Below, one piece after another: positions 15,512 through 23,648 of a stretch of 40,366 nucleotides of DNA (the stretch's first letter is position 1; every line of letters starts with the position of its first letter). The notes beneath the pieces are model-generated. The model was not told the origin of the DNA. It did not search any database and saw nothing but the letters and a program-made list of their open reading frames with translations. Origin of the DNA: JOPF133 sp052144935 (GTDB lineage Bacteria; Acidobacteriota; Terriglobia; Bryobacterales; Bryobacteraceae). Made by a program: the position numbers and the translations under genes. Location: the NCBI GenBank assembly GCA_052144935.1, contig JBKQPR010000091.1:1-40366 (forward strand). Direction: 5' to 3'.

Positions 15512-15640
15512 TTGACAAGAGCAAGATCAGTGCTGCTGGAGGGCGTGCGCCCAAGCGCGCGGGAGGCGTTTCAGAAGGACGGGTATTCCGATGTTGTGTC
15601 GCATCCGAAGTCGCTGCCGGTCGAGGTTCCGTTTTCTCCC
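15512..15640 (+). pseudogene. serA: 5' fragment of D-3-phosphoglycerate dehydrogenase gene
   Basis: A frame from TTG 15512 encodes LLEGVRPSAREAFQKDGYSD followed by VVSHPKSLP. This is the characteristic opening of SerA-type D-3-phosphoglycerate dehydrogenases (LLLEGVHPSAxExFxxxGY...HPKALP). After about residue 38 the resemblance ends abruptly at a proline- and arginine-rich stretch, so only the 5' end of a gene survives. It lies directly downstream of the FG-GAP gene. It was probably left by a deletion or rearrangement; an intact serA presumably exists elsewhere in the genome. Confidence 0.6.
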
Positions 15641-15812
15641 CCGCGCCGGCCTTTTCCGCCCCCAGGGAGGGGGTCCCGTCGATTTCCCTTGTGTTGTAGT
15701 GTCACATCAACGTTTTCCGCTTGCGGCGCGCCCCGTTCGAATGCATCGACACCTCGTCGGAAGACGAATGCCGAACACGACGCGCTACGCCGCACTTCCG
15801 CATGCCCACGGG

Positions 15813-15964
15813 GAATGCATCGCGCCGATGGCCGCTTCGACCTCACTGTTCGAAGCATCGCGGCTCGATCGACGTCGCGCCGGACGCCAGCGATCAGAAA
15901 ACGCGCAGCCTTGAAACGCCCGCACCATTACCCCTCGGAGGGCGCCGGCGATTGATCCTGGGGC
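15813..15964. repeat. Dispersed ~150-bp repeat, copy 1
   Basis: The sequence from GAATGCAT at 15813 to GATTGATCCTGGGGC ending 15964 reappears at 22433-22585 with high identity and the same orientation. Shared blocks include GATGGCCGCTTCGACC, GATCGACGTCGCGCC, GATCAGAAAACGCGC and CACCATTACCCCTCGGAGG. Weaker similarity continues for about 50 bases. It carries no intact frame and no terminal inverted repeats that I can see. With copy 2 it brackets the glycoside hydrolase operon. Confidence 0.85.
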
Positions 15965-16192
15965 GCGTCGAAAAAGCACGGAAGTGTGATGGCGCGCGAT
16001 ATCTGGTCGCCGCATAGACCCGTCGGGCAGGATCACGACGTGGGCCGGTAACGGCGCTTCCAACTACGGATTTCAAACGGCGCCCAAAAGTGCGCGGTAC
16101 GCCACCGATCTGCCCCGGGACGAGCGCGAGCCTTTGCCGCCGACGCTCAGCGGTCCGCCTGGTAGCGCGCTAAGCGGAGAGGCAATTAGAGC

Positions 16193-16202
16193 TACAATCG
16201 AC
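16193..16202 (+). promoter_or_regulatory. -10-like motif TACAATCGAC before the GH operon
   Basis: TACAAT at 16193-16198 matches the sigma-70 -10 consensus at five of six positions and lies 39 bases before the first ATG of the operon. No good -35 is seen at 17 bases. The extended 10-mer TACAATCGAC is also found before two other genes in this window (29173-29182 on plus, 28870-28879 on minus). Confidence 0.4.
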
Positions 16203-16231
16203 GCAGTCCGGAGTGGCAAGGAGTAATCGCC

Positions 16232-17839
16232 ATGAAGAATGTCGTAGTCCTGTTGGGCACTGCATGTGTCCTCGCCGTCGGTCAGACGCCCGCCCAGGGT
16301 CAAAATCGTCCCCTTCCGCAAATCGTCAAGAAAGACGAGCGCTACGCCCTTATGGTGGACGGCGCACCATATCTCATGCTGGGCGCGCAGGCGCACAATT
16401 CCAGCGGTTGGCCGGGCATGCTTCCCAAAGTGTGGCCGGCAATCGAAGCCCTTCATGCCAATACGCTGGAGATTCCGATCTATTGGGAACAATTCGAACC
16501 TAAGCCGGGACAGTTCGACTACACGGTGGTCGACACCATCGTCACCGAGGCGCGCGAGCACCATGTGCGGCTGGACCTGCTATGGTTCGGCACATGGAAA
16601 AACGGCAGCCAGCACTACATGCCCGAGTGGATGAAGGCCGAGCCGGAGCGCTATTTCCACCTGATCGACAAGAACGGACATCCGGCGGATTCGCCATCGC
16701 CCTTTTGCGCCGCGTCTGAAGAGTTGGATATCCGCGCATTCACGGCGTTCATGCGCCACCTGAAGGCGTTCGACCCGCAGCGCACCGTGATCATTGTGCA
16801 GGTGCAGAATGAGTCCGGCACCTGGAGTTCTGTTCGCGACTACTCTCCGGCGGCGCAAAAACTCTTCGATGGTCCGGTGCCGCGGGACGTACTCAAGGCC
16901 ATGGGCAAGCAGGGAGACGATTCCGCGACGTGGCAGCAAGCCTTCGGGCCTGAAGCGGAAGTGAATTTCCACGCCTGGGCTGTGGCCACTTATGTCGGAA
17001 AGGTCGCGGCTGCCGGAAAGGCGGTCTATCCACTACCGCTCTATGCTAACGCCGCGCTGCGCGATCCCATCAAGCCGGGCGCTCCCGGCAGCTATGAAGC
17101 GGGCGGCCCAACGGACAACGTGATTCCCATCTGGAAGGTGGCTGCGCCGGCCATCGATATCGTCTCGCCCGATATTTATATGAATGACCCGGCTGCATAT
17201 CTGAAGGTGTTGGATCTCTATCATCGGGAGGACAATCCGCTGTTCGTTCCGGAGACCAGTGGTAGCGCTCCGGTTGCCAGGTTCTTCTTTTCCGCTCTAG
17301 GTCTGCGGGCTATCGGCTTCTCACCTTTCGGTCTGGACAACAGCAACACGCCCTCCGTTCCGGCCGCGGCAGGAGCTCCGGCGCCGCAGGATCCGCTCGC
17401 CCCAACTGCGCAGAACTACCGGCTGATCGGGCCGATGATGCGGGAAATCGCGCGTCTGAACTTTGAGGGCAAGCTGCAGGCTGTCGCGGAAGTGAAGGGG
17501 ACGCCTACGACCACGCTTCCGTTCGGCAAGTGGAACGCAGTGGTCACGTACGGAGGTGGAAGGAACAATCGCACGCCGGCGGGTAATCCGGAGCCGACGG
17601 GCAGGGCTCTGGTGGCGCAACTTGGCGACAACCAGTTCCTGGTGGCGGGGTACTTCTGCCAGGTCGATTTCCGCCCCATTGCCGCGGACAAGCATCGCCA
17701 ATTCATGCGCGTTGACGAGGGGACTTATGAGAACGGCGTCTTCAAGTTTATCCGCATTCTGAACGGCGACGAGACCGACTGGGGACTCAATCTGCGCGCC
17801 GAACCCATCGCCTTGCGCGTCTCTCTGGGCGTCTATTGA
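16232..17839 (+). CDS. GH35/GH42-like beta-galactosidase with DUF5597 domain
   Basis: A 535-residue exported glycoside hydrolase. A signal peptide is visible (VVVLLGTACVLAVGQTPAQG). The TIM-barrel part carries the family pattern LMLGAQAHNSSGWPGML, the acid/base glutamate E194 in VQNESG and the nucleophile E341 in VPETSG. The C-terminal DUF5597 domain ends with GVFKFIRILNGDETDWGLNL. Such enzymes release terminal beta-galactose from oligosaccharides; relatives in Xanthomonas xyloglucan loci remove galactose from side chains. It lies in the periplasm or outside the cell. AAGGAG at 16218-16223 supports ATG 16232. The GH3 gene starts 12 bases after its stop, so the genes form an operon. The substrate is inferred from neighbours, not from the sequence itself. 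Confidence 0.87.
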   Translation: MKNVVVLLGTACVLAVGQTPAQGQNRPLPQIVKKDERYALMVDGAPYLMLGAQAHNSSGWPGMLPKVWPAIEALHANTLEIPIYWEQFEPKPGQFDYTVVDTIVTEAREHHVRLDLLWFGTWKNGSQHYMPEWMKAEPERYFHLIDKNGHPADSPSPFCAASEELDIRAFTAFMRHLKAFDPQRTVIIVQVQNESGTWSSVRDYSPAAQKLFDGPVPRDVLKAMGKQGDDSATWQQAFGPEAEVNFHAWAVATYVGKVAAAGKAVYPLPLYANAALRDPIKPGAPGSYEAGGPTDNVIPIWKVAAPAIDIVSPDIYMNDPAAYLKVLDLYHREDNPLFVPETSGSAPVARFFFSALGLRAIGFSPFGLDNSNTPSVPAAAGAPAPQDPLAPTAQNYRLIGPMMREIARLNFEGKLQAVAEVKGTPTTTLPFGKWNAVVTYGGGRNNRTPAGNPEPTGRALVAQLGDNQFLVAGYFCQVDFRPIAADKHRQFMRVDEGTYENGVFKFIRILNGDETDWGLNLRAEPIALRVSLGVY

Positions 17840-17851
17840 TTGGAGTTGACA

Positions 17852-20005
17852 ATGAAGCTACCAACAGGATCGATCGCGTTTATCGCATTCCTGGCCTGCG
17901 CGCAACCGCAGGCATCGCAACCCGGACCTTACCCGTTTCAGGATCCGAAGCTGCCCATCGAGCAGAGAGTCGACAACCTCGGCTCGCTGCTGACGCTGGA
18001 CGAGAAGATCGGTCTGCTGGGACAGGTCCAGCCGGCGATCCCGCGTTTGGGAATCAAGGCCTTCACCAACTGGACGGAAGGACTGCACGGTTTGGGTTGG
18101 GTTCGGGGCGGCAGCGTCACGGCCACAACTTTTCCGCAGTCGGTTGGGCTGGGCGAAACGTGGGATCCCGAAATGCTTCGCCAGGCTGGCGCCGTAGAAG
18201 GGTATGAGGCACGGGTCTATTACAAGAAATTCAACGGTGCCCGCGTGGGCCTCGCCATTCGGGCGCCTAACGTCGACCTCGCGAGGGATCCGCGGTGGGG
18301 CCGGACCGAGGAATCGTACGGCGAGGACCCGTACTTCGTGGGCAAGATGTCGATTGGCTATATCAAGGGGCTGCAGGGCGACAACCCGAAGTATCTGCTC
18401 TCGGCATCGACCATGAAGCACTTCCTGGCCAACAGCAATGAGGACGGGCGCACCAGTTCCTCCTCCGACTTCGATGAACGGAACCTGCGCGAATACTACC
18501 TGGTGCCGTTTCAGATGGGCGTCGAGCAGGCGAATGCGCAGTCGTTCATGGCGTCGTACAACGCCGTCAATAAGATTCCCGACACGGTGTCTCCGTTTAT
18601 CAGGGACATCGCGGAGAACGAATGGAAGTTCGATGGGATGGTGAGCACGGATGCCGGGTCGCTTCCCAATCTCACGCGCCAGTTCCATTATTATCCGGAT
18701 CCAACGGCCGCGGTTGTTGGCTGTGTGAAGGCGGGCATCAGCGTGTTTCTCGATCAATTCGCCACGTCCTTGCGGGACGCTCTGGACAAGAAGTTGCTGA
18801 CCGAAGCCGATATCGAGCGCAACATCCGCGGCAATTTGCGGATGCGTATGCGGCTGGGCGAGTTCGACCCTCCCGGGCTGTCGCCCTACGATACCATTTC
18901 GGGGACCGAGGAGCCGTGGTATGGCGAGAAGAACAAGGCCCTGGCTTTGAAGGTCACGCAGGAATCCATCGTTCTGCTCAAAAACAGCGACGGCCTCCTG
19001 CCACTGGACAAGAGTAAGCTTCGCTCGATTGCGGTGATCGGGCCCTTCGGCGACAACGTTTTGATCGATTGGTACGCGGGGATGCCGCCTTATGCCGTGA
19101 CGCCGCTGGAAGGAATCCGCAATAAGGTAGGGCCCAACGTGCGGGTCCGTTATGCGCCCGACGACAACAACAGTAATGCCGCCAATCTTGCCGCCCAATC
19201 CGATATCGCCATTGTGTTCGTGGGCAACCATCCTACCTGCAACGCGCCTTTCGGGCGATGCGCGTTACCCAGCGAAGGCAAGGAAGCCGTGGACCGCAAG
19301 GCCATCGAATTGGACCAGGCGCAACTCAACCTCGTCCGCAGAGTAAAGGCGGCCAATGCGAAGACCATCGTCGTGCTGATCTCCAGCTTCCCTTATGCCA
19401 TCGGTTGGGTTCAGGACAACGCTTCCGCGATTCTTCACATGACGCACTCCAGCCAGGAAGAAGGCAACGCTTTGGCGGATGTGCTGTTCGGCGACTATAA
19501 TCCGGCCGGCCGGCTGGTGGCCACGTGGGTCAAGTCGCTGGACGATTTGCCGCCGATGATGGACTACGACATCCGCAAAGGCCGAACGTATCTTTATTTC
19601 AAGGGGCAGCCCTTGTATCCATTTGGGTACGGCCTCAGCTACACCACATTCGAGTATTCCAACCTGCGCCTGTCGGCCGATTCGGTGAGCGCCACGGGCG
19701 AGGTGTCCGCCAGCGTCGACATCAGGAACACCGGAGGCCGCGCCGGCGACGAGGTGGTGCAATTGTACGTGAAGCACCTCAATTCCGCGGTGGAACGGCC
19801 CATCAAGGAACTGCGCGGATTTCAACGCGTCACGCTCCAGCCGAACGAAACGCGCACCGTCCGGTTCACTCTGAAAGGGACGGATCTGACCTATTGGGAC
19901 GCGGGCAAGCAGAGTTTCGTGGTGGAACCGGGCAGTGTCAGCATCATGCTGGGCGGATCTTCGGCCGACGTGCGGCTGGAAAAAACGATTGCGGTGAGGG
20001 AATAA
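17852..20005 (+). CDS. GH3 beta-glucosidase/beta-xylosidase
   Basis: A 717-residue exported glycoside hydrolase family 3 enzyme. A short signal peptide (IAFIAFLACAQPQAS) is followed by the N-terminal TIM barrel with NWTEGLHGLGWV, APNVDLARDPRWGRTEESYG and DPYFVG, all GH3 hallmarks. The nucleophile is D267 in VSTDAG. The alpha/beta sandwich domain follows (SIVLLKNSDGLLPLDK) and the protein ends with a fibronectin-III-like domain (DIRNTGGRAGDEVVQLYVKH, GFQRV). GH3 enzymes cut single beta-linked glucose or xylose from the non-reducing end. GGAG at 17842-17845 supports ATG 17852; earlier TTG codons are less likely. Its stop codon overlaps the ATG of the GH31 gene (TAATG), so translation is coupled. 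Confidence 0.95.
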   Translation: MKLPTGSIAFIAFLACAQPQASQPGPYPFQDPKLPIEQRVDNLGSLLTLDEKIGLLGQVQPAIPRLGIKAFTNWTEGLHGLGWVRGGSVTATTFPQSVGLGETWDPEMLRQAGAVEGYEARVYYKKFNGARVGLAIRAPNVDLARDPRWGRTEESYGEDPYFVGKMSIGYIKGLQGDNPKYLLSASTMKHFLANSNEDGRTSSSSDFDERNLREYYLVPFQMGVEQANAQSFMASYNAVNKIPDTVSPFIRDIAENEWKFDGMVSTDAGSLPNLTRQFHYYPDPTAAVVGCVKAGISVFLDQFATSLRDALDKKLLTEADIERNIRGNLRMRMRLGEFDPPGLSPYDTISGTEEPWYGEKNKALALKVTQESIVLLKNSDGLLPLDKSKLRSIAVIGPFGDNVLIDWYAGMPPYAVTPLEGIRNKVGPNVRVRYAPDDNNSNAANLAAQSDIAIVFVGNHPTCNAPFGRCALPSEGKEAVDRKAIELDQAQLNLVRRVKAANAKTIVVLISSFPYAIGWVQDNASAILHMTHSSQEEGNALADVLFGDYNPAGRLVATWVKSLDDLPPMMDYDIRKGRTYLYFKGQPLYPFGYGLSYTTFEYSNLRLSADSVSATGEVSASVDIRNTGGRAGDEVVQLYVKHLNSAVERPIKELRGFQRVTLQPNETRTVRFTLKGTDLTYWDAGKQSFVVEPGSVSIMLGGSSADVRLEKTIAVRE

Positions 20006-22377
20006 TGAGAAGCTACTACTCTATGGCGGCAGCGGGGTTAGTCGCGCTGCTGGTCACTGGCGACGCACGCGCCCAACGACCACAGATTGTACTGGACAGA
20101 GATGGCAGCACGATCGCGCTCGAACCCTATTCCCCGAATATCATTCGGGTCACTCTGAGCCTCCTCAATGAACCGGCGACTTCCGCACCGGGCTACGGGT
20201 TTGTGGGGAATCCGTCGGCTGAGGGCTGGAGCCGGCAGCAGGATGCCCAGGGCGACGTGTACCGGTCCCAGCGCCTGGTGGTCACGGTGGCGGCAGCCAA
20301 CCGTCCGCGACAGCAACTGGCGACGCACTTGGACATTGCCAAGTTCTTCAACGGATCGGCTCCCGGCGCGCACATCACCATCGCCACACCCGACGGGAAG
20401 AAACTGGCGGAGATGACTGGCTGGTCGATGTCGGTGCCGAACAACAAGGACGGCAACGCCAGCGTGTTGAATGACAAGCGTCCTTCGGACCCGCCGTTTT
20501 ACCAGGTGGGCGCCATCTTCGTTTCGCCCGATGACGAGCATTACTACGGGCTGGGCCAGAACCAGGAGGGATTTCTCGATCACCGCGGCCACAGAATCGA
20601 ATGCTGGCACAACTACACTGCGACCGCGGCGCCGAGCATCTGCGTGCCGTTTCTGGTCACCAATAAAGGATATGGAATCGTCTGGGACAATCCCTCCAGG
20701 ACGGTGGTCGATCCCGGCTTTAACGAGCAGACACGCTGGACATCGGAAGTGGGCGACCGGGTATCGTTCTTCGTGATCGCCGGCAAGACCATCGACGAAA
20801 TCTATGCCGGCTACCGGCAGCTTACCGGAACCACGCCCATGCTGCCGAAAGCTGCCTATGGATTTATCCAGTGCAAGCAGCGATACAGTTCGCAGGAGGA
20901 AGTGCTACAGGTCGCCAAAGGCTACCGCGACCGGCATCTGCCGCTCGATGTAGTCGTGGTCGACTGGTTTTATTGGACCCAGATGGGACAGATCGATATG
21001 GATCCCGTGAAGTGGCCCGATCCGGCGGCGATGAACCGCCAACTCCACGACATGGGAATACAGACGATGATCAGCGTGTGGCCGCGCTTTGTTCCCGAAG
21101 ACCGCTACTACGACCTGTTGCTTAAGAACGGATGGCTGATACACCTTGCCGACGGTACGCCGATTAACGGGTTACCCTACGACCGCGCCGGTTCCGACAT
21201 CGATACCACCAATCCGGAAGCGGCGCGCTGGTACTGGGAAACTATCCGCGACAACATCCTGAGTAAGGGCTTCGACTCGCTCTGGTCGGATGAAACCGAA
21301 CCCGATCTACCCCCCAACGGCGCCTATTTCCGTGTCGGCCCCGGGACGCGCTACTTCAACATTTATCCGCTCTTTCACACCGCGGCCCTGTACGACGGCT
21401 TCCGCCGGGACCTCAAGGAGCGCGCGCTGATCCTCTCCCGAGACTCCTACCTGGGTGCACAACGGAATGGCGCCATGTTCTGGTCGTCGGATATCTACCC
21501 CACCTGGGACACGCTGAAGCGCCAGGTTCCCACCGGGCTCGATTTCACCGCGTCGGGCATGGCGTACTGGAGCAACGACATCGGCGGATGGCAATATCTG
21601 CCGGGCGAACATCATCCCGCGCACCCTCCGCTGCTCGATGGCTCGGATGCGCGCGACAACATCGGCGGCTACGAGGACTACCCCGAGCTCTACACCCGCT
21701 GGTTCGAGTACGGCGCTTTCCTGCCCATCTTCCGCACCCACGGCAGCCGTTTGTACAACGAGGTCTGGACTTATGGAAAAGCGGCCCAGCCGATTCTGGA
21801 GAAGTATCTCAAGCTGCGCTACCAGCTCATGCCTTACATCTATTCGCTGGGCTACCGCACGTACGAGTCGGGCGCGCCCTACATGCGCGCACTGTTCATG
21901 GACTTCCCCGACGACCCGAAAGTGGCCGGCATGGGCGACGAGTACATGTTCGGTCCCGCGTTTCTGGTGGCGCCCGTCACGGAACAGGGCGCGATCAGCC
22001 GTTCGGTCTATTTGCCGGCCGGCACGGACTGGTACAACTATTGGACCAACCAGCGACTCCGCGGGGGCCAGACCATCCAGGTGAGCGCTCCCATCGACAC
22101 GCTGCCGCTGTTCGTTCGGGCCGGTTCGATTGTGCCGCTCGGAGAGCCAGTTGAAAGCACCAGCGGAACGCAGAAACTCGCCCACGTGCGGGTGTATCGT
22201 GGCGCTGACGCGGACTTCACGCTTTACGACGACGATGGCAAGACCTACGCCTATGAAGGCGGCGATCGCAGAATCACGCGCCTGCACTGGAATAATGCGG
22301 CCGGGCGCCTCAGTCATGAAGGAGCCCCGGCATGGACCGGTTCCGACTCTGCAATTCTGGAAATCGTCGGGCGATGA
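20005..22377 (+). CDS. GH31 alpha-glycosidase, probably alpha-xylosidase
   Basis: A 790-residue exported glycoside hydrolase family 31 enzyme. Its signal peptide is AAAGLVALLVTGDARA. The N-terminal beta-sandwich is followed by the catalytic barrel with DWFYWTQMGQIDMDPVKWPD, MISVWPRF, the nucleophile D429 in LWSDETEPD and the acid/base D525 in WSNDIGG, then RWFEYGAFLPIFRTHG. This arrangement resembles bacterial alpha-xylosidases (Xyl31 type), including QCKQRYSSQEEVL, more than alpha-glucosidases, and lacks the PA14 insert of some. It would remove the terminal alpha-1,6-xylose of xyloglucan oligosaccharides. ATG 20005 overlaps the GH3 stop codon by one base; the frame is open much further upstream, but that part lies inside GH3 and is not a protein domain. 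Confidence 0.9.
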   Translation: MRSYYSMAAAGLVALLVTGDARAQRPQIVLDRDGSTIALEPYSPNIIRVTLSLLNEPATSAPGYGFVGNPSAEGWSRQQDAQGDVYRSQRLVVTVAAANRPRQQLATHLDIAKFFNGSAPGAHITIATPDGKKLAEMTGWSMSVPNNKDGNASVLNDKRPSDPPFYQVGAIFVSPDDEHYYGLGQNQEGFLDHRGHRIECWHNYTATAAPSICVPFLVTNKGYGIVWDNPSRTVVDPGFNEQTRWTSEVGDRVSFFVIAGKTIDEIYAGYRQLTGTTPMLPKAAYGFIQCKQRYSSQEEVLQVAKGYRDRHLPLDVVVVDWFYWTQMGQIDMDPVKWPDPAAMNRQLHDMGIQTMISVWPRFVPEDRYYDLLLKNGWLIHLADGTPINGLPYDRAGSDIDTTNPEAARWYWETIRDNILSKGFDSLWSDETEPDLPPNGAYFRVGPGTRYFNIYPLFHTAALYDGFRRDLKERALILSRDSYLGAQRNGAMFWSSDIYPTWDTLKRQVPTGLDFTASGMAYWSNDIGGWQYLPGEHHPAHPPLLDGSDARDNIGGYEDYPELYTRWFEYGAFLPIFRTHGSRLYNEVWTYGKAAQPILEKYLKLRYQLMPYIYSLGYRTYESGAPYMRALFMDFPDDPKVAGMGDEYMFGPAFLVAPVTEQGAISRSVYLPAGTDWYNYWTNQRLRGGQTIQVSAPIDTLPLFVRAGSIVPLGEPVESTSGTQKLAHVRVYRGADADFTLYDDDGKTYAYEGGDRRITRLHWNNAAGRLSHEGAPAWTGSDSAILEIVGR

Positions 22378-22964
22378 GGAAACCAATTCGAATGTGGCCG
22401 GCGCCGATCCGCGGTTCCGCAATGGCCGACGCGAATGCATCCCGTCGATGGCCGCTTCGACCGCACTGTTCGAAGTTTCGCGGCGCGATCGACGTCGCGC
22501 CGAACGCCATCGGATCAGAAAACGCGCGGCGTGAAACTCCGGCACCATTACCCCTCGGAGGGGCGCCGGCGATTGATCCTGGGGCTTCCTGGCGCGTTGG
22601 AAAGCACGGGAGCACGGTGCGGAGGCGATATTGTGCGGCAATCGCACTCCGCTGTGAATGAGAACGGATGCAGTCGCGAGATTCAAAACCACGGCTGCAT
22701 TGAGCACAGAGCCAGCAGGCTCTGGCTTTCGAAGGTCGGGGGTTCTTACCGCTAACGTCTTTTGTCAGTCAACCACCGTTAATTCCGGTTGGAGCCAACC
22801 GCAACGCCTGGCACCAAACTGAGTGTCCTACAAAGTCTGGTCCCAAAAATAGAACATAAAACTGCCAAAACTGGCTAAAACTGGCCGATATGTTCGATGT
22901 CGTGAGAGATACCTGCTCTGACAGCCAAGGTGCGCCCCCACCTTCATCCGCCTCGGTTCGTTGA
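22378..22964. other. Gene-free stretch with repeat copy 2
   Basis: These 587 bases contain the second copy of the dispersed ~150-bp repeat (22433-22585) and an inverted repeat, AGAGCC (22708-22713) with GGCTCT (22718-22723), that may end the GH operon transcript. Around 22870 the short unit AAAACTGGC recurs twice. No intact gene is visible. Confidence 0.5.
22433..22585. repeat. Dispersed ~150-bp repeat, copy 2
   Basis: Same orientation and near-identical core as 15813-15964, beginning with GAATGCAT and ending GATTGATCCTGGGGC. It starts 55 bases after the GH31 stop codon. Differences are point changes and one-base insertions, so the copies diverged some time ago. Further weak similarity extends to about 22640. 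Confidence 0.85.
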
Positions 22965-23414
22965 GATCCGACCAAGCCGCGCCAGCACGGATACATTCTG
23001 GTTGCCACCTCGATTAGCCTGGTGTTCTTGTTGGGCGTGGCCGGTCTGGCCGTCGATATCGGGCGGATGTTCATCACTAAAGACGAAGCGCAGGCGTTCG
23101 TGGATTCGGCCAGCCTCCGCGGCGATGCAAATGGACGGCACTGGGCCGGGTTTTACACGCGCCACCAATGCCGCGTCTACCAATCCGGAGCATGGCAATT
23201 CAGCGACACCGCCTTTTCCAACATCACCACGACGTTCGCGACCTCCTCGGCTGGACCGTTCACCGCGAGTCCGACAGGCTCTACCTACACCTATGTCCGG
23301 GTGGCAACTACGGTGAACCTGCCCATGCCGTTGCTCCGCCCATTAGTCGGCTCCACTGCACAAGTCTCGGCTAGCGCGTTGGCCACAAAGCTGGCGACTA
23401 CTAAGAATAAATGA
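22965..23414 (+). pseudogene. Decayed TadE/TadG-like pilus-associated protein gene
   Basis: After a TGA at 22962 the frame encodes a TadG-like N-terminus: GYILVATSISLVFLLGVAGL followed by AVDIGRMFITKDEAQAFVDS, a hydrophobic anchor with the typical D-x-GR motif. The frame then shifts near 23110: the fitting continuation is AAMQMDGTGPGFTRATNAAS in another frame, and near 23195 it shifts back to WQFSDTAFSNITTTFATSSA, continuing to VSASALATKLATT and the stop at 23412-23414. At least two frameshifts and a missing start show a dead gene. The family contributes to Flp/Tad pilus assembly or surface complexes. No other tad genes are near. Confidence 0.7.
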
Positions 23415-23648
23415 CTCTACGAAAAACTACTTCGGGTCGTCGAGGACGGTGTGCGCCGTTTCGCCGAATCCGCCGGCAAGGTGATCGAGCCGTTCCGCGA
23501 AGCCACTGCCCCGGCACGGCAATTGAGCAATTCAGAGTCTTCGGATACAATAGTCCTAATTGCTACACACGTCATTTCAAGCGCGCCGCCGTGTCCGACC
23601 AGGGGATGATGCGACGCTCTGCCACCCGGGGGAATCGAAGAGCAGGGT
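23415..23648. other. Intergenic region with an open stretch
   Basis: Directly after the TadG-like stop, the same frame stays open and reads LYEKLLRVVEDGVRRFAESA and GKVIEPFREATAPARQL, which looks protein-like but has no start codon. It may be a remnant. The promoter of the following receptor gene lies at 23523-23551. Confidence 0.35.
23523..23551 (+). promoter_or_regulatory. Sigma-70-like promoter for the TonB-dependent receptor
   Basis: TTGAGC (23523-23528) and TACAAT (23546-23551) are separated by exactly 17 bases. The -35 matches consensus at four of six positions and the -10 at five of six. It would start transcription about 90 bases before ATG 23649. Confidence 0.6.

Larger units (their letters stand above)
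15500..16231. other. Gene-free stretch with a serA fragment and repeat copy 1
   Basis: These 732 bases hold a 5' fragment of a phosphoglycerate dehydrogenase gene and the first copy of a ~150-bp dispersed repeat (both listed). The last 200 bases contain the promoter region of the glycoside hydrolase operon, with TACAATCGAC at 16193-16202. No intact gene is visible. Confidence 0.55.

Noticed and set aside
19525..20004. Upstream extension of the GH31 frame inside the GH3 gene.
   Set aside because: The extra 160 residues overlap GH3 coding sequence and are basic and unstructured, whereas the signal peptide starts at 20005.
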